Shown here in pieces: positions 22,597-31,240 of a DNA stretch of 63,955 nt. The position numbers and the translations under genes were made by a program. The stretch comes from an uncultured Eubacteriales bacterium (GTDB lineage: Bacteria > Bacillota > Clostridia > Oscillospirales > CAG-382), in contig CAKSCV010000016.1 of NCBI GenBank assembly GCA_934444645.1, positions 1-63,955 of the forward strand. Reading direction: 5' to 3'. Positions within the stretch are counted from its first letter, which is position 1. Each line of letters opens with the position of its first letter. The notes under the pieces are model-generated. The model was not told where the DNA came from. It did not search any database and worked only from the letters and a program-made list of their open reading frames with translations.

Positions 22597-24888
22597 TTAC
22601 AGAATCTTTTGCGCTTTCTCAATTTCGGTCACAATGCGACGCAGCACTTCCGGAAGACTGTTTTCTGCCTTTTTTTGCATATCGGAAAGCGGCGTTTGCA
22701 TAAATTCGCGGCAAATATCCGCCGAAATCCGGCGAAGCTCTGCTTGCTCATACGGTTTTTGAAGCCAGTCAAAGACAGCCTCGCCTTCTTTTTGAAATAC
22801 GCTGTCTATCAGCTCCACAGCATATTGTCGACAATAGTTGTTAAGAATATTCTCTTTCAGCGTTCTCTCAAAATCCGGATTAACGGGTGCTGTTTCCCGT
22901 AATTGTAAAAGCGTTTCGTAAACGGAGAAATCCTTTGTATGCCGTAAAAGCTCGGACAGCAGTGCTGTCAATCGCTGGTAAACGATTCGAATCTCTTCCG
23001 TTTCTGCCGACATTCCGAAGCGGAAAAAGGCTTTTGCCAACAGGTAATTCAAGAAGCGACCGCAAACGGTGCGCGCAATGTCGATGGTATCGCGGCGAAT
23101 GAATTTGTCCTCTGTTTCGGCATTGATTGCCGCAAGCGAGTTCAAAACCTCGGATAATGACTCAATCTGCTGTTTGGCTTTTTTGACTGCCTTTTCGTAG
23201 TATTCCAAAACCGGTTTTTGTTGGCTGTCGCTCCCTATCACAAAATACACCGGCTTTGTAAAAATATCACTGTGAGTGAACCAATAATTATCGGTGGCAA
23301 AGCGTTCGTTCGGCTTGTTGACGGCGGTATAACCGCCCCATCCGGACAGCTTCAAAAACGGTAAAAAGCTCTGCCAGCACCGGTTCATCCGTTCGCCGAA
23401 CACGCCGTATCTGCCGTAACTGTAACAAGCTGTCATTTGCTCAACGCTCTGCTCTAACGGATGCCATGCGTTTGTGCAAAGGTATTCCAAAACAAGCGGA
23501 TCGCTGTGCGAAAGCTCCGGCCACAGAACCATCCCCCTGCACATCGGATCTTCCGCCGCAATTTTCAGTCGTTCCTCCGTCCGGTCATACTCTCCGCGCA
23601 ACTCGCTTTCCGCCTCATAGGCATGAAACAGCCCGAATATCCACGGAAACCGATTGACAATGCCCCAATTCACAAAGCTCTGCTTCTCATCTCTTCCGTC
23701 CGATGTGTAATCCAACAGAATGGTACGCTCCGGATCCAACTCCGCAATAAATTCGCGAACCTCTTCGGGACGCCACCAACCGACAAAATCCCACGTAGCA
23801 AGCATTAAGAGCGAATGGGGATAGACCCGGCGCAGTGTTTCGGCAATTCGGCGATAGCACAGCTTTTTCAGCATGAAATTCCGGCGATCCTCTTCATACA
23901 TCCGTCTTTCGCCAAGTCCGATTGTGTGAAAAAGAAACGTGTTGCCGTCATATACCTCCGCCATGGTTTTGGTAAGCTGCATATAAGCGTCCATGTTTTC
24001 ACGGACACGGAAATCAAACACGCGCCCGGTGGCATATGTATTGTACTGCCTGTCCGCCTGCTCCAAAAAAACAGGTTTTCTTGAAAGGAGAAACTCCTTT
24101 GGTGTTCGCGAATACCAATGCGTCATTGTCCCGGTATCCGTCATCGACATCAAATCGTTGCGTTCGGCATATTCCATGATTTTTTTTCTTAACGTGCCGC
24201 GATACCTTAAACTCCAAAAATCCGAACGGTCATCATACCCTTTTTCATCCGTAATCACCCGATACGTTTCGGGATAGGGCACCTCGTCCGGAAAAGTCTT
24301 CTGCCAAACATCATCCATGCCAATGCGGAGCATGAATAAATTCAGCCTTTTCTTCATGAGAAAATCGATTTCCGTTTGCCAGTCCCGCAGCGACCAATGC
24401 TCCGCCTGAAACCGCTTTAAGCCCCGGTGTGCAAAATAACGTATGCCTCGGTAGGAAAAGCGGGGAGATTCGCAATCATCCACGCCTTCAAGCACGATTT
24501 CTCCGCTGTTCGGTATCACGTCGCCATCCCAGAAATAACGGCATCCCATATACTTTTCATAATAGCCGTACACAGCATAGATAGTGGAACGTGCCCGACC
24601 GCCTGCCAATATCAGAACCCTTCGCGTGCCTTTTCGGTAAGTCTTGCACCGGTAGTCGTCCGTACCGTATCGTATTCCCAAATCCGGCACATTCCGGTCA
24701 AGCATTTCGTTTAACAGAAAATCATTCACCGCGTCCGAGCCAATGATAACCAGATCGCTTTTTCCGTCATCCTCTTCCGAAGCGTTGATTTCTTTTCCTG
24801 TGGTAAGGCGGTACATTTTTTTGAAAGCATCCGCCGCCGTTTCATAGGCCGTACCGCACTTTTTCGGGCAAAGCATGATAATCGACAT
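22597..24888 (-). CDS. Putative glycoside hydrolase, GH89 (alpha-N-acetylglucosaminidase)-like
   Basis: A 763-residue protein without a signal peptide. The N-terminal third resembles the domain that precedes the barrel in GH89/GH20-type enzymes (ILAGGRARSTIYAVYGYYEK, GCRYFW). A TIM-barrel-like region follows: WQTEIDFLMKKRLNLFMLRI, GMDDVWQKTFP, LMLATWDFVGWW and LLDYTSDG, spaced as in NAGLU enzymes. The C-terminal third is helical, also as in NAGLU. I assign it by pattern and have not located the two catalytic Glu with certainty. It diverges from an AraC regulator. Start 24888 follows AAAGGAGTG. The lack of export suggests it acts on imported oligosaccharides. Confidence 0.55.
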   Translation of the reverse strand: MSIIMLCPKKCGTAYETAADAFKKMYRLTTGKEINASEEDDGKSDLVIIGSDAVNDFLLNEMLDRNVPDLGIRYGTDDYRCKTYRKGTRRVLILAGGRARSTIYAVYGYYEKYMGCRYFWDGDVIPNSGEIVLEGVDDCESPRFSYRGIRYFAHRGLKRFQAEHWSLRDWQTEIDFLMKKRLNLFMLRIGMDDVWQKTFPDEVPYPETYRVITDEKGYDDRSDFWSLRYRGTLRKKIMEYAERNDLMSMTDTGTMTHWYSRTPKEFLLSRKPVFLEQADRQYNTYATGRVFDFRVRENMDAYMQLTKTMAEVYDGNTFLFHTIGLGERRMYEEDRRNFMLKKLCYRRIAETLRRVYPHSLLMLATWDFVGWWRPEEVREFIAELDPERTILLDYTSDGRDEKQSFVNWGIVNRFPWIFGLFHAYEAESELRGEYDRTEERLKIAAEDPMCRGMVLWPELSHSDPLVLEYLCTNAWHPLEQSVEQMTACYSYGRYGVFGERMNRCWQSFLPFLKLSGWGGYTAVNKPNERFATDNYWFTHSDIFTKPVYFVIGSDSQQKPVLEYYEKAVKKAKQQIESLSEVLNSLAAINAETEDKFIRRDTIDIARTVCGRFLNYLLAKAFFRFGMSAETEEIRIVYQRLTALLSELLRHTKDFSVYETLLQLRETAPVNPDFERTLKENILNNYCRQYAVELIDSVFQKEGEAVFDWLQKPYEQAELRRISADICREFMQTPLSDMQKKAENSLPEVLRRIVTEIEKAQKIL

Positions 24889-24903
24889 TTGCAATTCACT
24901 CCT

Positions 24904-24936
24904 TTTGTATAGCTGCATAGTTTGTATAGCTGCATA
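24904..24936. promoter_or_regulatory. 16-bp direct repeat, candidate AraC operator
   Basis: TTTGTATAGCTGCATA occurs twice without mismatch, 17 bp apart, in the divergent region just upstream of the glycosidase ribosome site. A minus-strand TATACT (24944-24939) lies directly upstream and lacks a recognisable -35, as expected of an activated promoter. AraC-family dimers bind direct repeats, so this is the best operator candidate. Confidence 0.5.
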
Positions 24937-25009
24937 AACAGTATACCTCTTTAAGGCATGAATTACCATCGAATTTTTCTTTCAAAACATACAAATTTCG
25001 AAACAACGC

Positions 25010-25038
25010 TTGACACGGAAGCAAAAATGTTATATCCT
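25010..25038 (+). promoter_or_regulatory. Candidate sigma-A promoter of the AraC regulator
   Basis: TTGACA (25010-25015), a 17-nt spacer and TATCCT (25033-25038). The transcript would start only about 10 nt before the ATG at 25055. Confidence 0.5.
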
Positions 25039-25054
25039 GTTAACGGTGATAAAA

Positions 25055-25834
25055 ATGTTTTTCGATAACCCGAACAATGAGATCCGCATTCTCAGCGTAT
25101 TCCGCGTTCAACGGGATGAATCACACGCGCTGTCCCCGGATAGACCATTTCACTCACTTTCTTTGCGGCGGCACGGCTATGCGGATTTTACCGCAGGAAA
25201 CCGTGTGCGCCGTGTCTCGCCCGGCGATGTTCTCTATCTTCCGGCACATTTTTCCTTTCGGATCGATGCCGGAAAAGAAGACCTTTTTGTCGTTCACTTT
25301 GATTTGTTAAACGGCTCCTTTAACGATATGGAAGTGTTCTCCGCTTCCGACAGCCGAATGATCCTGCACGGCTTTGAACGTATGTATGATGAATGGCACA
25401 CAAAAAAGCCGAGCAGTCACTATCTCTGCCAAGCAGAGCTCTGCAAGCTCCTTGCCTGCATTCTCTCATACAAGCAAACCGAGATAAACGATTTTTCGGA
25501 AAACAACTTTGCCGAAACAATCGAGTACATACATATGCATTTTGCCGACAAAGACCTGAAAGTCGAAACTCTCGCCAAAATTGCCGGCATGAGCGATACA
25601 TACTACCGGAAGCTGTTTGCGCAAAAACACCGAACAACGCCGTTGAAATATATTCATTCTCTCCGGCTTGCTTTGGCAAAGGAGCTGTTAACCTCAGGCT
25701 ATTACACTGTCACGGAGACAGCGGACAAATGCGGCTTCGACTCACAGAATTACTTTTCCGCGGTCATAAAAAGGGCGTTCGGGAAAACTCCGTCGGAGCT
25801 CAAAACGCTTCAGACTCCGCACAAAACCGTTTGA
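25055..25834 (+). CDS. AraC family transcriptional regulator
   Basis: A 259-residue regulator. An N-terminal cupin-type sensor domain (RRVSPGDVLYLPAHFSFRID, residues about 65-85) is followed by a C-terminal double helix-turn-helix (LAKIAGMSDTYYRKLFAQKH and ETADKCGFDSQNYFSAVIKR, about 175-250). The typical FGKTPSEL end is present. It probably senses a sugar and activates the divergent glycosidase. The ribosome site before 25055 is poor; an ATG 45 nt upstream falls inside the promoter. A terminator follows at 25842. Confidence 0.85.
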   Translation: MFFDNPNNEIRILSVFRVQRDESHALSPDRPFHSLSLRRHGYADFTAGNRVRRVSPGDVLYLPAHFSFRIDAGKEDLFVVHFDLLNGSFNDMEVFSASDSRMILHGFERMYDEWHTKKPSSHYLCQAELCKLLACILSYKQTEINDFSENNFAETIEYIHMHFADKDLKVETLAKIAGMSDTYYRKLFAQKHRTTPLKYIHSLRLALAKELLTSGYYTVTETADKCGFDSQNYFSAVIKRAFGKTPSELKTLQTPHKTV

Positions 25835-25841
25835 CGGAGAA

Positions 25842-25877
25842 AAACCGCCGCAAGCTTTGCGGCGGTTTCCTTTTTTT
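25842..25877. terminator. Bidirectional intrinsic terminator
   Basis: 12-bp stem AAACCGCCGCAA/TTGCGGCGGTTT with a short loop; CCTTTTTTT on the plus side and an A-run on the other. It separates the convergent AraC and CD1247-like genes. Confidence 0.85.
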
Positions 25878-25886
25878 GTCGGTTGA

Positions 25887-26198
25887 TTATTCTTCGTCGG
25901 GAAGCTCGCCGCAGCAAGAGCCGTCGCACAGCTCTTGGTCGTCGTCTTCATAATCATCGTAATCGTCTTCGTCGAAATCGCCGTAGATTTCGCGTTCGAC
26001 TTCGCCGAGATCCTCGTCGAGTTCGTCAGCATAATCATATAACGTTTCCACATCTTCATCAAGGCCGGCAATTTCGTCTGCCATATCGTCGAGAATGTCA
26101 ACAATCGCGGCAATCAGCTTGCCCTCCTTGGAATGGGTGTCATACTCCATGCCTTCCATAAGGCCTTTGAGATGGGATACTTTTTCCTTGATTTCCAT
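25887..26198 (-). CDS. CD1247 N-terminal domain-containing protein
   Basis: A 103-residue acidic protein. The N-terminal 55 residues (KVSHLKGLMEGMEYDTHSKE, IAAIVDILDDMADEIAGLDE) match the helical domain of the clostridial CD1247 family. The C-terminus is almost entirely Asp/Glu/Tyr with a final Cys-rich CDGSCC segment. In longer relatives a zinc-ribbon-like part follows; here only the cysteines hint at it. Function is unknown. A strong site (AAAGGAG) precedes the ATG. Confidence 0.8.
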   Translation of the reverse strand: MEIKEKVSHLKGLMEGMEYDTHSKEGKLIAAIVDILDDMADEIAGLDEDVETLYDYADELDEDLGEVEREIYGDFDEDDYDDYEDDDQELCDGSCCGELPDEE

Positions 26199-26243
26199 AA
26201 TTAAGCTCCTTTCACCGCAGATTTCTGCGATTTTAACGGATTT

Positions 26244-26801
26244 TTAAGCTCTTTCGAGATATTCGCCTGTACGGGTATCGATCTTGAGAACATCACCGAT
26301 ATCGATAAAAAGCGGAACCTTGATGGAAGCGCCGGTTTCGAGAGTAGCGGGCTTGGAGGCACCGGTAGCGGTGTCGCCCTTGAAGCCGGGTTCTGTATCC
26401 GTCACTTTGAGTTCCACAAACATCGGCGGTTCAACGCCGAAAACATTGCCCTTGTAGGACATGATCTTGCACATCATTTCCTCTTTGACAAAACGGAAGT
26501 TGTCGCCGAGCTTGGACTTGTCGATCGGAAGCTGTTCGTAGGAATCCATATCCATGAAGTAGTAAAGCTCGCCGTCGTTGTAGAGATACTGCATTTCTTT
26601 TCTTTCAACAAGAGCAACCGGATATTTGTCGGTCGGGTTAAAGGTCTTTTCAACAACCGCGCCGGAAATGACGTTGCGCAGCTTCGTTCTTACGAAAGCC
26701 GCTCCTTTTCCGGGCTTTACGTGCTGAAATTCGATGATCTGCATAACACTGCCGTCCATATCGAACGTAATGCCGTTTCTGAATTCGCCTGCTGTAACCA
26801 T
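26244..26801 (-). CDS. efp: Translation elongation factor P
   Basis: A 185-residue factor that relieves ribosome stalling at polyproline. It has the three beta-barrel domains of EF-P. Residues 1-60 hold the loop VKPGKGAAFVR, with Lys at the tip position that carries modifications in other bacteria. No EpmA/EpmB-type modification gene is in the window. The ribosome site (TTGGAGGATC) is good and a promoter lies 50 nt upstream. Confidence 0.97.
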   Translation of the reverse strand: MVTAGEFRNGITFDMDGSVMQIIEFQHVKPGKGAAFVRTKLRNVISGAVVEKTFNPTDKYPVALVERKEMQYLYNDGELYYFMDMDSYEQLPIDKSKLGDNFRFVKEEMMCKIMSYKGNVFGVEPPMFVELKVTDTEPGFKGDTATGASKPATLETGASIKVPLFIDIGDVLKIDTRTGEYLERA

Positions 26802-26847
26802 GAGTTAGATCCTCCAATAAATTAAATACGCAAAATATTACAGATGT

Positions 26848-26876
26848 ATTATACCACAAAGAGAGCCGCAATGCAA
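26848..26876 (-). promoter_or_regulatory. Sigma-A promoter of efp
   Basis: Minus strand: TTGCAT (26876-26871), 17-nt spacer, TATAAT (26853-26848), 47 nt before the efp start. Confidence 0.75.
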
Positions 26877-26922
26877 TAGTTTTTTTGAATTTTTCCGTGC
26901 AATGACGTTATTTTTCGCACTT

Positions 26923-27786
26923 TTAAGCTTGCAGCCGTTCATACGCCCGTTTCATTGCCAGCGCGTCCTCCGCTTGCGTGCCGTCCGATTCGCAAATAAT
27001 GGTCGGTTTCACGCCGAGCGATGCAATCGCCTCCATAAGCGGCTCAAATTCCGGGCCGAAAGCCGTGTCTTCAAAGGTCAAGTGCCGCTTTTCGCCGCCT
27101 GCCGTATACTCGATTTTCGAAAAATGGCAATGCAGCCGTTCGGCGGCTTCGGGCGCTTTTTCGGCCGCGATGCGGTCAAACACACGCTTATAGTCGTCAG
27201 CCGTGTTGAAAACGCCGCCTCTTTCACGTGCGTTCATATGGCCGAAATCCACCACCGGAACGACGGTTTCATCCACCTTGCAGAGCGTGAGCACCTCATC
27301 AAGCGTACCGAGCTGACCGACCTTGCCCATGGTCTCGATGCCGAGCTTAAAGCCGTACAAGCCGGCATTGGTCAATTCCTCCAGCGCGTGCCTTAACGCG
27401 TCGGCGGCATATTCGGTTGCTAACACCCGGTCGAGCTTCGCGCAGGAGCCTGCGTGGATGACCATGGTTTCGCCGCCCATGAGCTTCAGAGCCTTTGCAC
27501 TTTCGAGGATATAGCGCGCACTGCCGATGCGTTTGGCCTCCTCCACCGAGGAAAGCGAGATGAAATACGGTGCATGAATCGACAGGGCGATACCGGCGTT
27601 TTTAGCCGCTTCGCCGAGCTTTTCAAACGTTTCGTCGGACGCATTCACGCCGCGGCCGGCCTCGTATTCATACGCGTCAAGGCCGAACGCTTTGACCCAT
27701 TCCGGTGCCTGCAGCGTGCTCTTTTTACCGTCCTTGTAAAAGCTGTCGGCGTTGCCGCCGGGACCGAATTTGGGAAAATCGGACAT
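26923..27786 (-). CDS. Endonuclease IV-like (AP endonuclease family 2) TIM-barrel protein
   Basis: A 287-residue protein of the AP-endonuclease-2/xylose-isomerase-like superfamily. It shows the metal-ligand series of endonuclease IV: SIHAPYFISL, MVIHAGS, LGIETMGKVGQLG, VVDFGHMNA, LHCHFSKIEY and ICESDG. Endonuclease IV cuts DNA at abasic sites with three zinc ions. The first residues (KFGPGGNADSF) and DNA-contact loops differ from E. coli Nfo, so an archaeal-type or sugar-isomerase-like activity is possible. Start 27786 is favoured over 27792, which sits too close to GGAG. yqeG is just upstream. Confidence 0.75.
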   Translation of the reverse strand: MSDFPKFGPGGNADSFYKDGKKSTLQAPEWVKAFGLDAYEYEAGRGVNASDETFEKLGEAAKNAGIALSIHAPYFISLSSVEEAKRIGSARYILESAKALKLMGGETMVIHAGSCAKLDRVLATEYAADALRHALEELTNAGLYGFKLGIETMGKVGQLGTLDEVLTLCKVDETVVPVVDFGHMNARERGGVFNTADDYKRVFDRIAAEKAPEAAERLHCHFSKIEYTAGGEKRHLTFEDTAFGPEFEPLMEAIASLGVKPTIICESDGTQAEDALAMKRAYERLQA

Positions 27787-27804
27787 AGACATTCTCCTTT
27801 TTCG

Positions 27805-28326
27805 TCAATTGTCGGAAGCCTCCGGCAGATGAAAATTTGCCATACGCTTTTTGCCGATGCGGACAAACGGTTTCTCAAAAAAACGTTTGAACTTGAAAAA
27901 TGCGGTTTGCACGTCCTTGATCGAGCGCACCAGAACGCATTTGATACCGAGATTTGACGCGGCAAGCACATCGGTAAAGATCTGATCGCCGACCGCCATG
28001 CAGTCTTCGGTGTCAATGCCCTGTGCCTTCAAAAGCGCACGGATTTTTTTTGTTAACGGCTTCCCGGCCTTGAAAACATACGGAAAGCCGAGAGCTTCGG
28101 CATAGAGCTTCACGCGGTCAGGCTTGTTGTTGGACACAAAAACGACGCGGATGCCGTTTTCGGCAAGAAGCGCAAACCATTTTCGGTTTTCCTCGGTCGG
28201 TTCGGGCACGTCATACGGCACAAGCGTGTTATCGATATCCAACAGCACACACCGTACCTTTTCCTTTTTGAAAAGCGCAAGCGGAATATCGTACACCGTA
28301 TCGAAATAATACTCCGGTACAAGCAT
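27805..28326 (-). CDS. yqeG: YqeG family HAD phosphatase
   Basis: A 173-residue HAD-superfamily IIIA phosphatase. Motif I is LLDIDNTLVPYD, motif II VFVSNNKP, the Lys follows in FKAGKPLTKK and the acidic motif is VGDQIFTDVLAA. The family dephosphorylates phosphatidylglycerophosphate-like or other small substrates; the exact role in Clostridia is not fixed. It stops 18 nt upstream of the endonuclease-like gene and is probably co-transcribed with it. Confidence 0.9.
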   Translation of the reverse strand: MLVPEYYFDTVYDIPLALFKKEKVRCVLLDIDNTLVPYDVPEPTEENRKWFALLAENGIRVVFVSNNKPDRVKLYAEALGFPYVFKAGKPLTKKIRALLKAQGIDTEDCMAVGDQIFTDVLAASNLGIKCVLVRSIKDVQTAFFKFKRFFEKPFVRIGKKRMANFHLPEASDN

Positions 28327-28356
28327 GGTTTACCTCTCGTCAACATAGATAGATAC

Positions 28357-28388
28357 CAAAAGCCGAAGAATGCGGACATTCTTCGGCT
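28357..28388 (-). terminator. Intrinsic terminator after rpsA
   Basis: 12-bp stem AGCCGAAGAATG/CATTCTTCGGCT followed on the minus strand by TTTTGG. It ends the long rpiR-to-rpsA run. Confidence 0.8.
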
Positions 28389-28406
28389 GTTTGATTTTGT
28401 AAGCAC

Positions 28407-29564
28407 TTATTCAGCGTCTGCGGCTTCTTCAGCGGCTTCTTCGGCGGCTTCTTCCTCCGGTGCATTCTCTGCTTCGAGAAGTGCGCGGATGGAGAGACTG
28501 ACCTTCTTGGCGTCGTAGTCGATGGCGGTGATCTTCGCCTTAACGACCTCGCCGACGGAGAGCTCGTCAGCCGGCTTTGCGATCTTGTGATCGGCAATCT
28601 GCGAAATGTGGATAAGACCGTCGATACCCGGAATCACTTCGGCAAAAGCACCGAACGGCGTGAGGCTGACGATCTTGACATCGACAACATCGCCTTCGCT
28701 GTACTTTTCGGAAAGGATGGTCCAAGGATTGTCGGCATCCATCTTGTGACCGAGGGAAATGCGTTTCTTTTCCGGGTCAAGAGCCTTGATATAAACGTCG
28801 ATCTCTTCGCCGACCTTGACAACTTCGCTCGGGTTCTTGATACGCTTCCAGGACAGCTCGGTAATATGTACCATGCCGTCAACCGGACCGAGGTCTACAA
28901 ATGCACCGTAGCTGGTGATGGATTTCACTTTGCCGGTGAAGGTCTGACCGACTTCGGCGGTTTCCCAGAATTTGGCTTCGGCAGCCTTCTTCTTTTCGGT
29001 AGCAACGGCTCTGACGGAACCGACAGCACGCTTCTTGCGGGCATCCGTGCCGATGACCTTGAATTCGAGAGTCTGACCGGCAAACGGTGCGAGATCCTTT
29101 TCATCATACGGCTCTTCGCGGCGCGGGAGCGTGGTCTGCGAGATCGGAATAAAGACGCGGCCGAAGGGGCTGATCATAACAAGACCGCCCTTGGTTAACT
29201 CAATGACCTTGCCGGTGAGAACGGTTCCGTTCTGTTCGGCTTCGACAAGAGCCTCCCAGTTCTTGTCCGCATCAATGCGCTTTTTCGAAAGAAGGATGGT
29301 GCCTTCGGCGTCGTTGGGCTTTACAACAACAACGTCGATTTCATCGCCGACCTTGACAAGGTCTTCGGTCTTGGCGGTCGGGTCGTCCGAAAGCTCGGAC
29401 AACGGAATCATACCGGTATATTTGATACCGAGGTCTACATGAACCTCAGTCGGTGTAACACTCGTTACAGTGCCCTTGACTCTTTCTCCTGTTCTGAGAG
29501 TTTTGAATGACGCATCGAGCATTTCTTCAAAGCTCATGCCGTCGTTGATCATGGATGTGTCCAT
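28407..29564 (-). CDS. rpsA: 30S ribosomal protein S1 homologue
   Basis: A 385-residue protein with four S1 RNA-binding domains at about 25-95, 110-180, 197-265 and 283-352 (for example GERVKGTVTSVTPTEVHVDL, GQTFTGKVKSITSYGAFVDL), and an acidic Glu/Ala tail. Four domains are usual for Bacillota, against six in E. coli. No good ribosome site precedes the ATG at 29564; it lies 12 nt after the ispH stop and in the same frame. In other clostridia ispH and rpsA form one polypeptide, so translational coupling is plausible. Confidence 0.93.
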   Translation of the reverse strand: MDTSMINDGMSFEEMLDASFKTLRTGERVKGTVTSVTPTEVHVDLGIKYTGMIPLSELSDDPTAKTEDLVKVGDEIDVVVVKPNDAEGTILLSKKRIDADKNWEALVEAEQNGTVLTGKVIELTKGGLVMISPFGRVFIPISQTTLPRREEPYDEKDLAPFAGQTLEFKVIGTDARKKRAVGSVRAVATEKKKAAEAKFWETAEVGQTFTGKVKSITSYGAFVDLGPVDGMVHITELSWKRIKNPSEVVKVGEEIDVYIKALDPEKKRISLGHKMDADNPWTILSEKYSEGDVVDVKIVSLTPFGAFAEVIPGIDGLIHISQIADHKIAKPADELSVGEVVKAKITAIDYDAKKVSLSIRALLEAENAPEEEAAEEAAEEAADAE

Positions 29565-29576
29565 CGTTGTTTTTCA

Positions 29577-30503
29577 TCAGTCCGACAGATGTTTTAATAT
29601 TCCGTCGATTCTGACTTTTACCTCCTCTATAATATCATCAGGTGTGGAAGCACCTGCTGTAATCCCTACGGTAAACGTTTGATGACCGTTTCCGGCATCA
29701 CCGGCAAGCAGCCGAAAGTCCTCCTCCGGCACGTCCGCCGCTTTTTCAAACAGATAGACGTTCTTGCAAAACTGCCGCGCAATTTCGTACAGCTTTCGCG
29801 TATTGGAGCTTTTGGCTCCGCCGATCACGCACATGACATTTGCGCGCGACGCCATTTGTTTCACTTCATTCTGACGATTTTCCGTAACACTACATATTGT
29901 ATCAAAAATTCTTGCGCTTGTATAGTCTTTTTTCAGAACTTTCTGACAATTTACATATTTTTCATGATTTCCGGTAGTTTGAGACACTAATATTGGCGTT
30001 TTTTCACGGATGCGACATTCTTTTCTCATAAACTCCGCGCATTCCGCCTCATTCGAGCAGACCACCGCATTCCCGTGCGCATAGCTTTCAATGCCGACGA
30101 CCTCGGGATGATTTTTATCGCCGACAATAACGACCGGCGAGCCGTCGCGCGTGTTTTCCTCCACGATTTTGTGAATCCGCCGCACAAACGGGCAGGTCGC
30201 GTCCACCACCTCAAAGCCGTCTGCCGAAAGACGTTCGGAAAGCTGCTTTGTCACGCCGTGTGTGCGGATCACAAGCACGATTTCGGCTTTCTGCGGCGCA
30301 AGAGCCGCAATGTCCGCTTCGCTTTCCAGACAGAAAATGCCGTCCTTCTTCAGCCGTTCGATAAAAATACCGTTGTGAATCAGTTCTCCGATGACATAGA
30401 TCCGCTTATCGGTTTTATGCCGCAGATCGTACACCATTTCGACGGCTCTGCGCACACCGAAGCAAAAGCCGCAGGACTCTGCAATCTCAATCGTATGGTT
30501 CAT
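29577..30503 (-). CDS. ispH: 4-hydroxy-3-methylbut-2-enyl diphosphate reductase
   Basis: A 308-residue 4Fe-4S enzyme, the last step of the MEP pathway, giving IPP and DMAPP. Cluster ligands sit in CGFCFGVRRAV (near residue 14), DATCPFVRR and ICSVTENRQ; the catalytic loop QTTGNHEKY is present. The ATG overlaps the plsC stop (ATGA). Two tandem TGA codons end the frame just before rpsA. ispD and ispF are also in this window. Confidence 0.96.
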   Translation of the reverse strand: MNHTIEIAESCGFCFGVRRAVEMVYDLRHKTDKRIYVIGELIHNGIFIERLKKDGIFCLESEADIAALAPQKAEIVLVIRTHGVTKQLSERLSADGFEVVDATCPFVRRIHKIVEENTRDGSPVVIVGDKNHPEVVGIESYAHGNAVVCSNEAECAEFMRKECRIREKTPILVSQTTGNHEKYVNCQKVLKKDYTSARIFDTICSVTENRQNEVKQMASRANVMCVIGGAKSSNTRKLYEIARQFCKNVYLFEKAADVPEEDFRLLAGDAGNGHQTFTVGITAGASTPDDIIEEVKVRIDGILKHLSD

Positions 30504-31240
30504 GTGCCGCTCTCACTGTCCTTTGTTACGGGATACGCGCTTTCATCAAGCTCTCGGATGCGGTCAAAGACAAAATCGCTGATACGCTGGTATTCCTCAG
30601 GGCTTTTGGCACCGGCTGCATATTCTTCAAAGGCGATCGGCTTGCCGATGTGTACGTGTACCCGGCGGAACATGCGCACCTTGTAATCCTTGGTGTAGAT
30701 GGCAATCGGAACAACCGGTGCCTCGGTGCGGTAGACCATCATGCCGACGCCGCTTTTGATATCTTTGGTTTGCGGAACTTCGCCGCGCATCCGCTTTCCC
30801 TGCGGAAAAATGCCGAGCGGCTCATCATGCTTCAAATGCGTGAGTGCCGTTTTGATGGCACCGATATCGGCGGCATCGCGATCCACCGGAAACGCGCCGA
30901 GTGCGCGTAATAGTTTTCCCAAAACCGGAATGCGGAACAGCTGCACCTTGGCCATGAAATGCACCGGACGCTTGACGGCAATGGCAACAAGCACCGGGTC
31001 CCAGTTGGAAATATGGTTGGCGCAGACAAAGCACGCGCCACTTTTGGGCATATGCTCCGCGCCGGTGATGTCGGCGAAAAACAGAAAGCGCAAAATACCG
31101 GACAAAAAGCCGACGGCAAAGCGGTATAAGCGCATGGGGTTGGGTTTATAGGGCGTGACGGCCGGATGCGGCGAGCCGCTTACGGAAACACCGGTTTTCG
31201 GGGTGTTTCCAGCTTCATTCGGTTTTTCCAAGTTTTCCAT
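30500..31240 (-). CDS. plsC: 1-acyl-sn-glycerol-3-phosphate acyltransferase
   Basis: A 246-residue membrane-associated acyltransferase that makes phosphatidic acid. The catalytic NHISNWDPV (HX4D) and the substrate motif FPQGKRMRGEVP are visible; the usual FPEGTR appears here as FPQGKR. An N-terminal extension of about 35 polar residues precedes MRLYRFAVGF. Start 31240 overlaps cmk by 26 nt and has TTGGAG; the internal Met at 31135 has no ribosome site. It overlaps ispH by 4 nt at its end. Confidence 0.9.
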   Translation of the reverse strand: MENLEKPNEAGNTPKTGVSVSGSPHPAVTPYKPNPMRLYRFAVGFLSGILRFLFFADITGAEHMPKSGACFVCANHISNWDPVLVAIAVKRPVHFMAKVQLFRIPVLGKLLRALGAFPVDRDAADIGAIKTALTHLKHDEPLGIFPQGKRMRGEVPQTKDIKSGVGMMVYRTEAPVVPIAIYTKDYKVRMFRRVHVHIGKPIAFEEYAAGAKSPEEYQRISDFVFDRIRELDESAYPVTKDSESGT

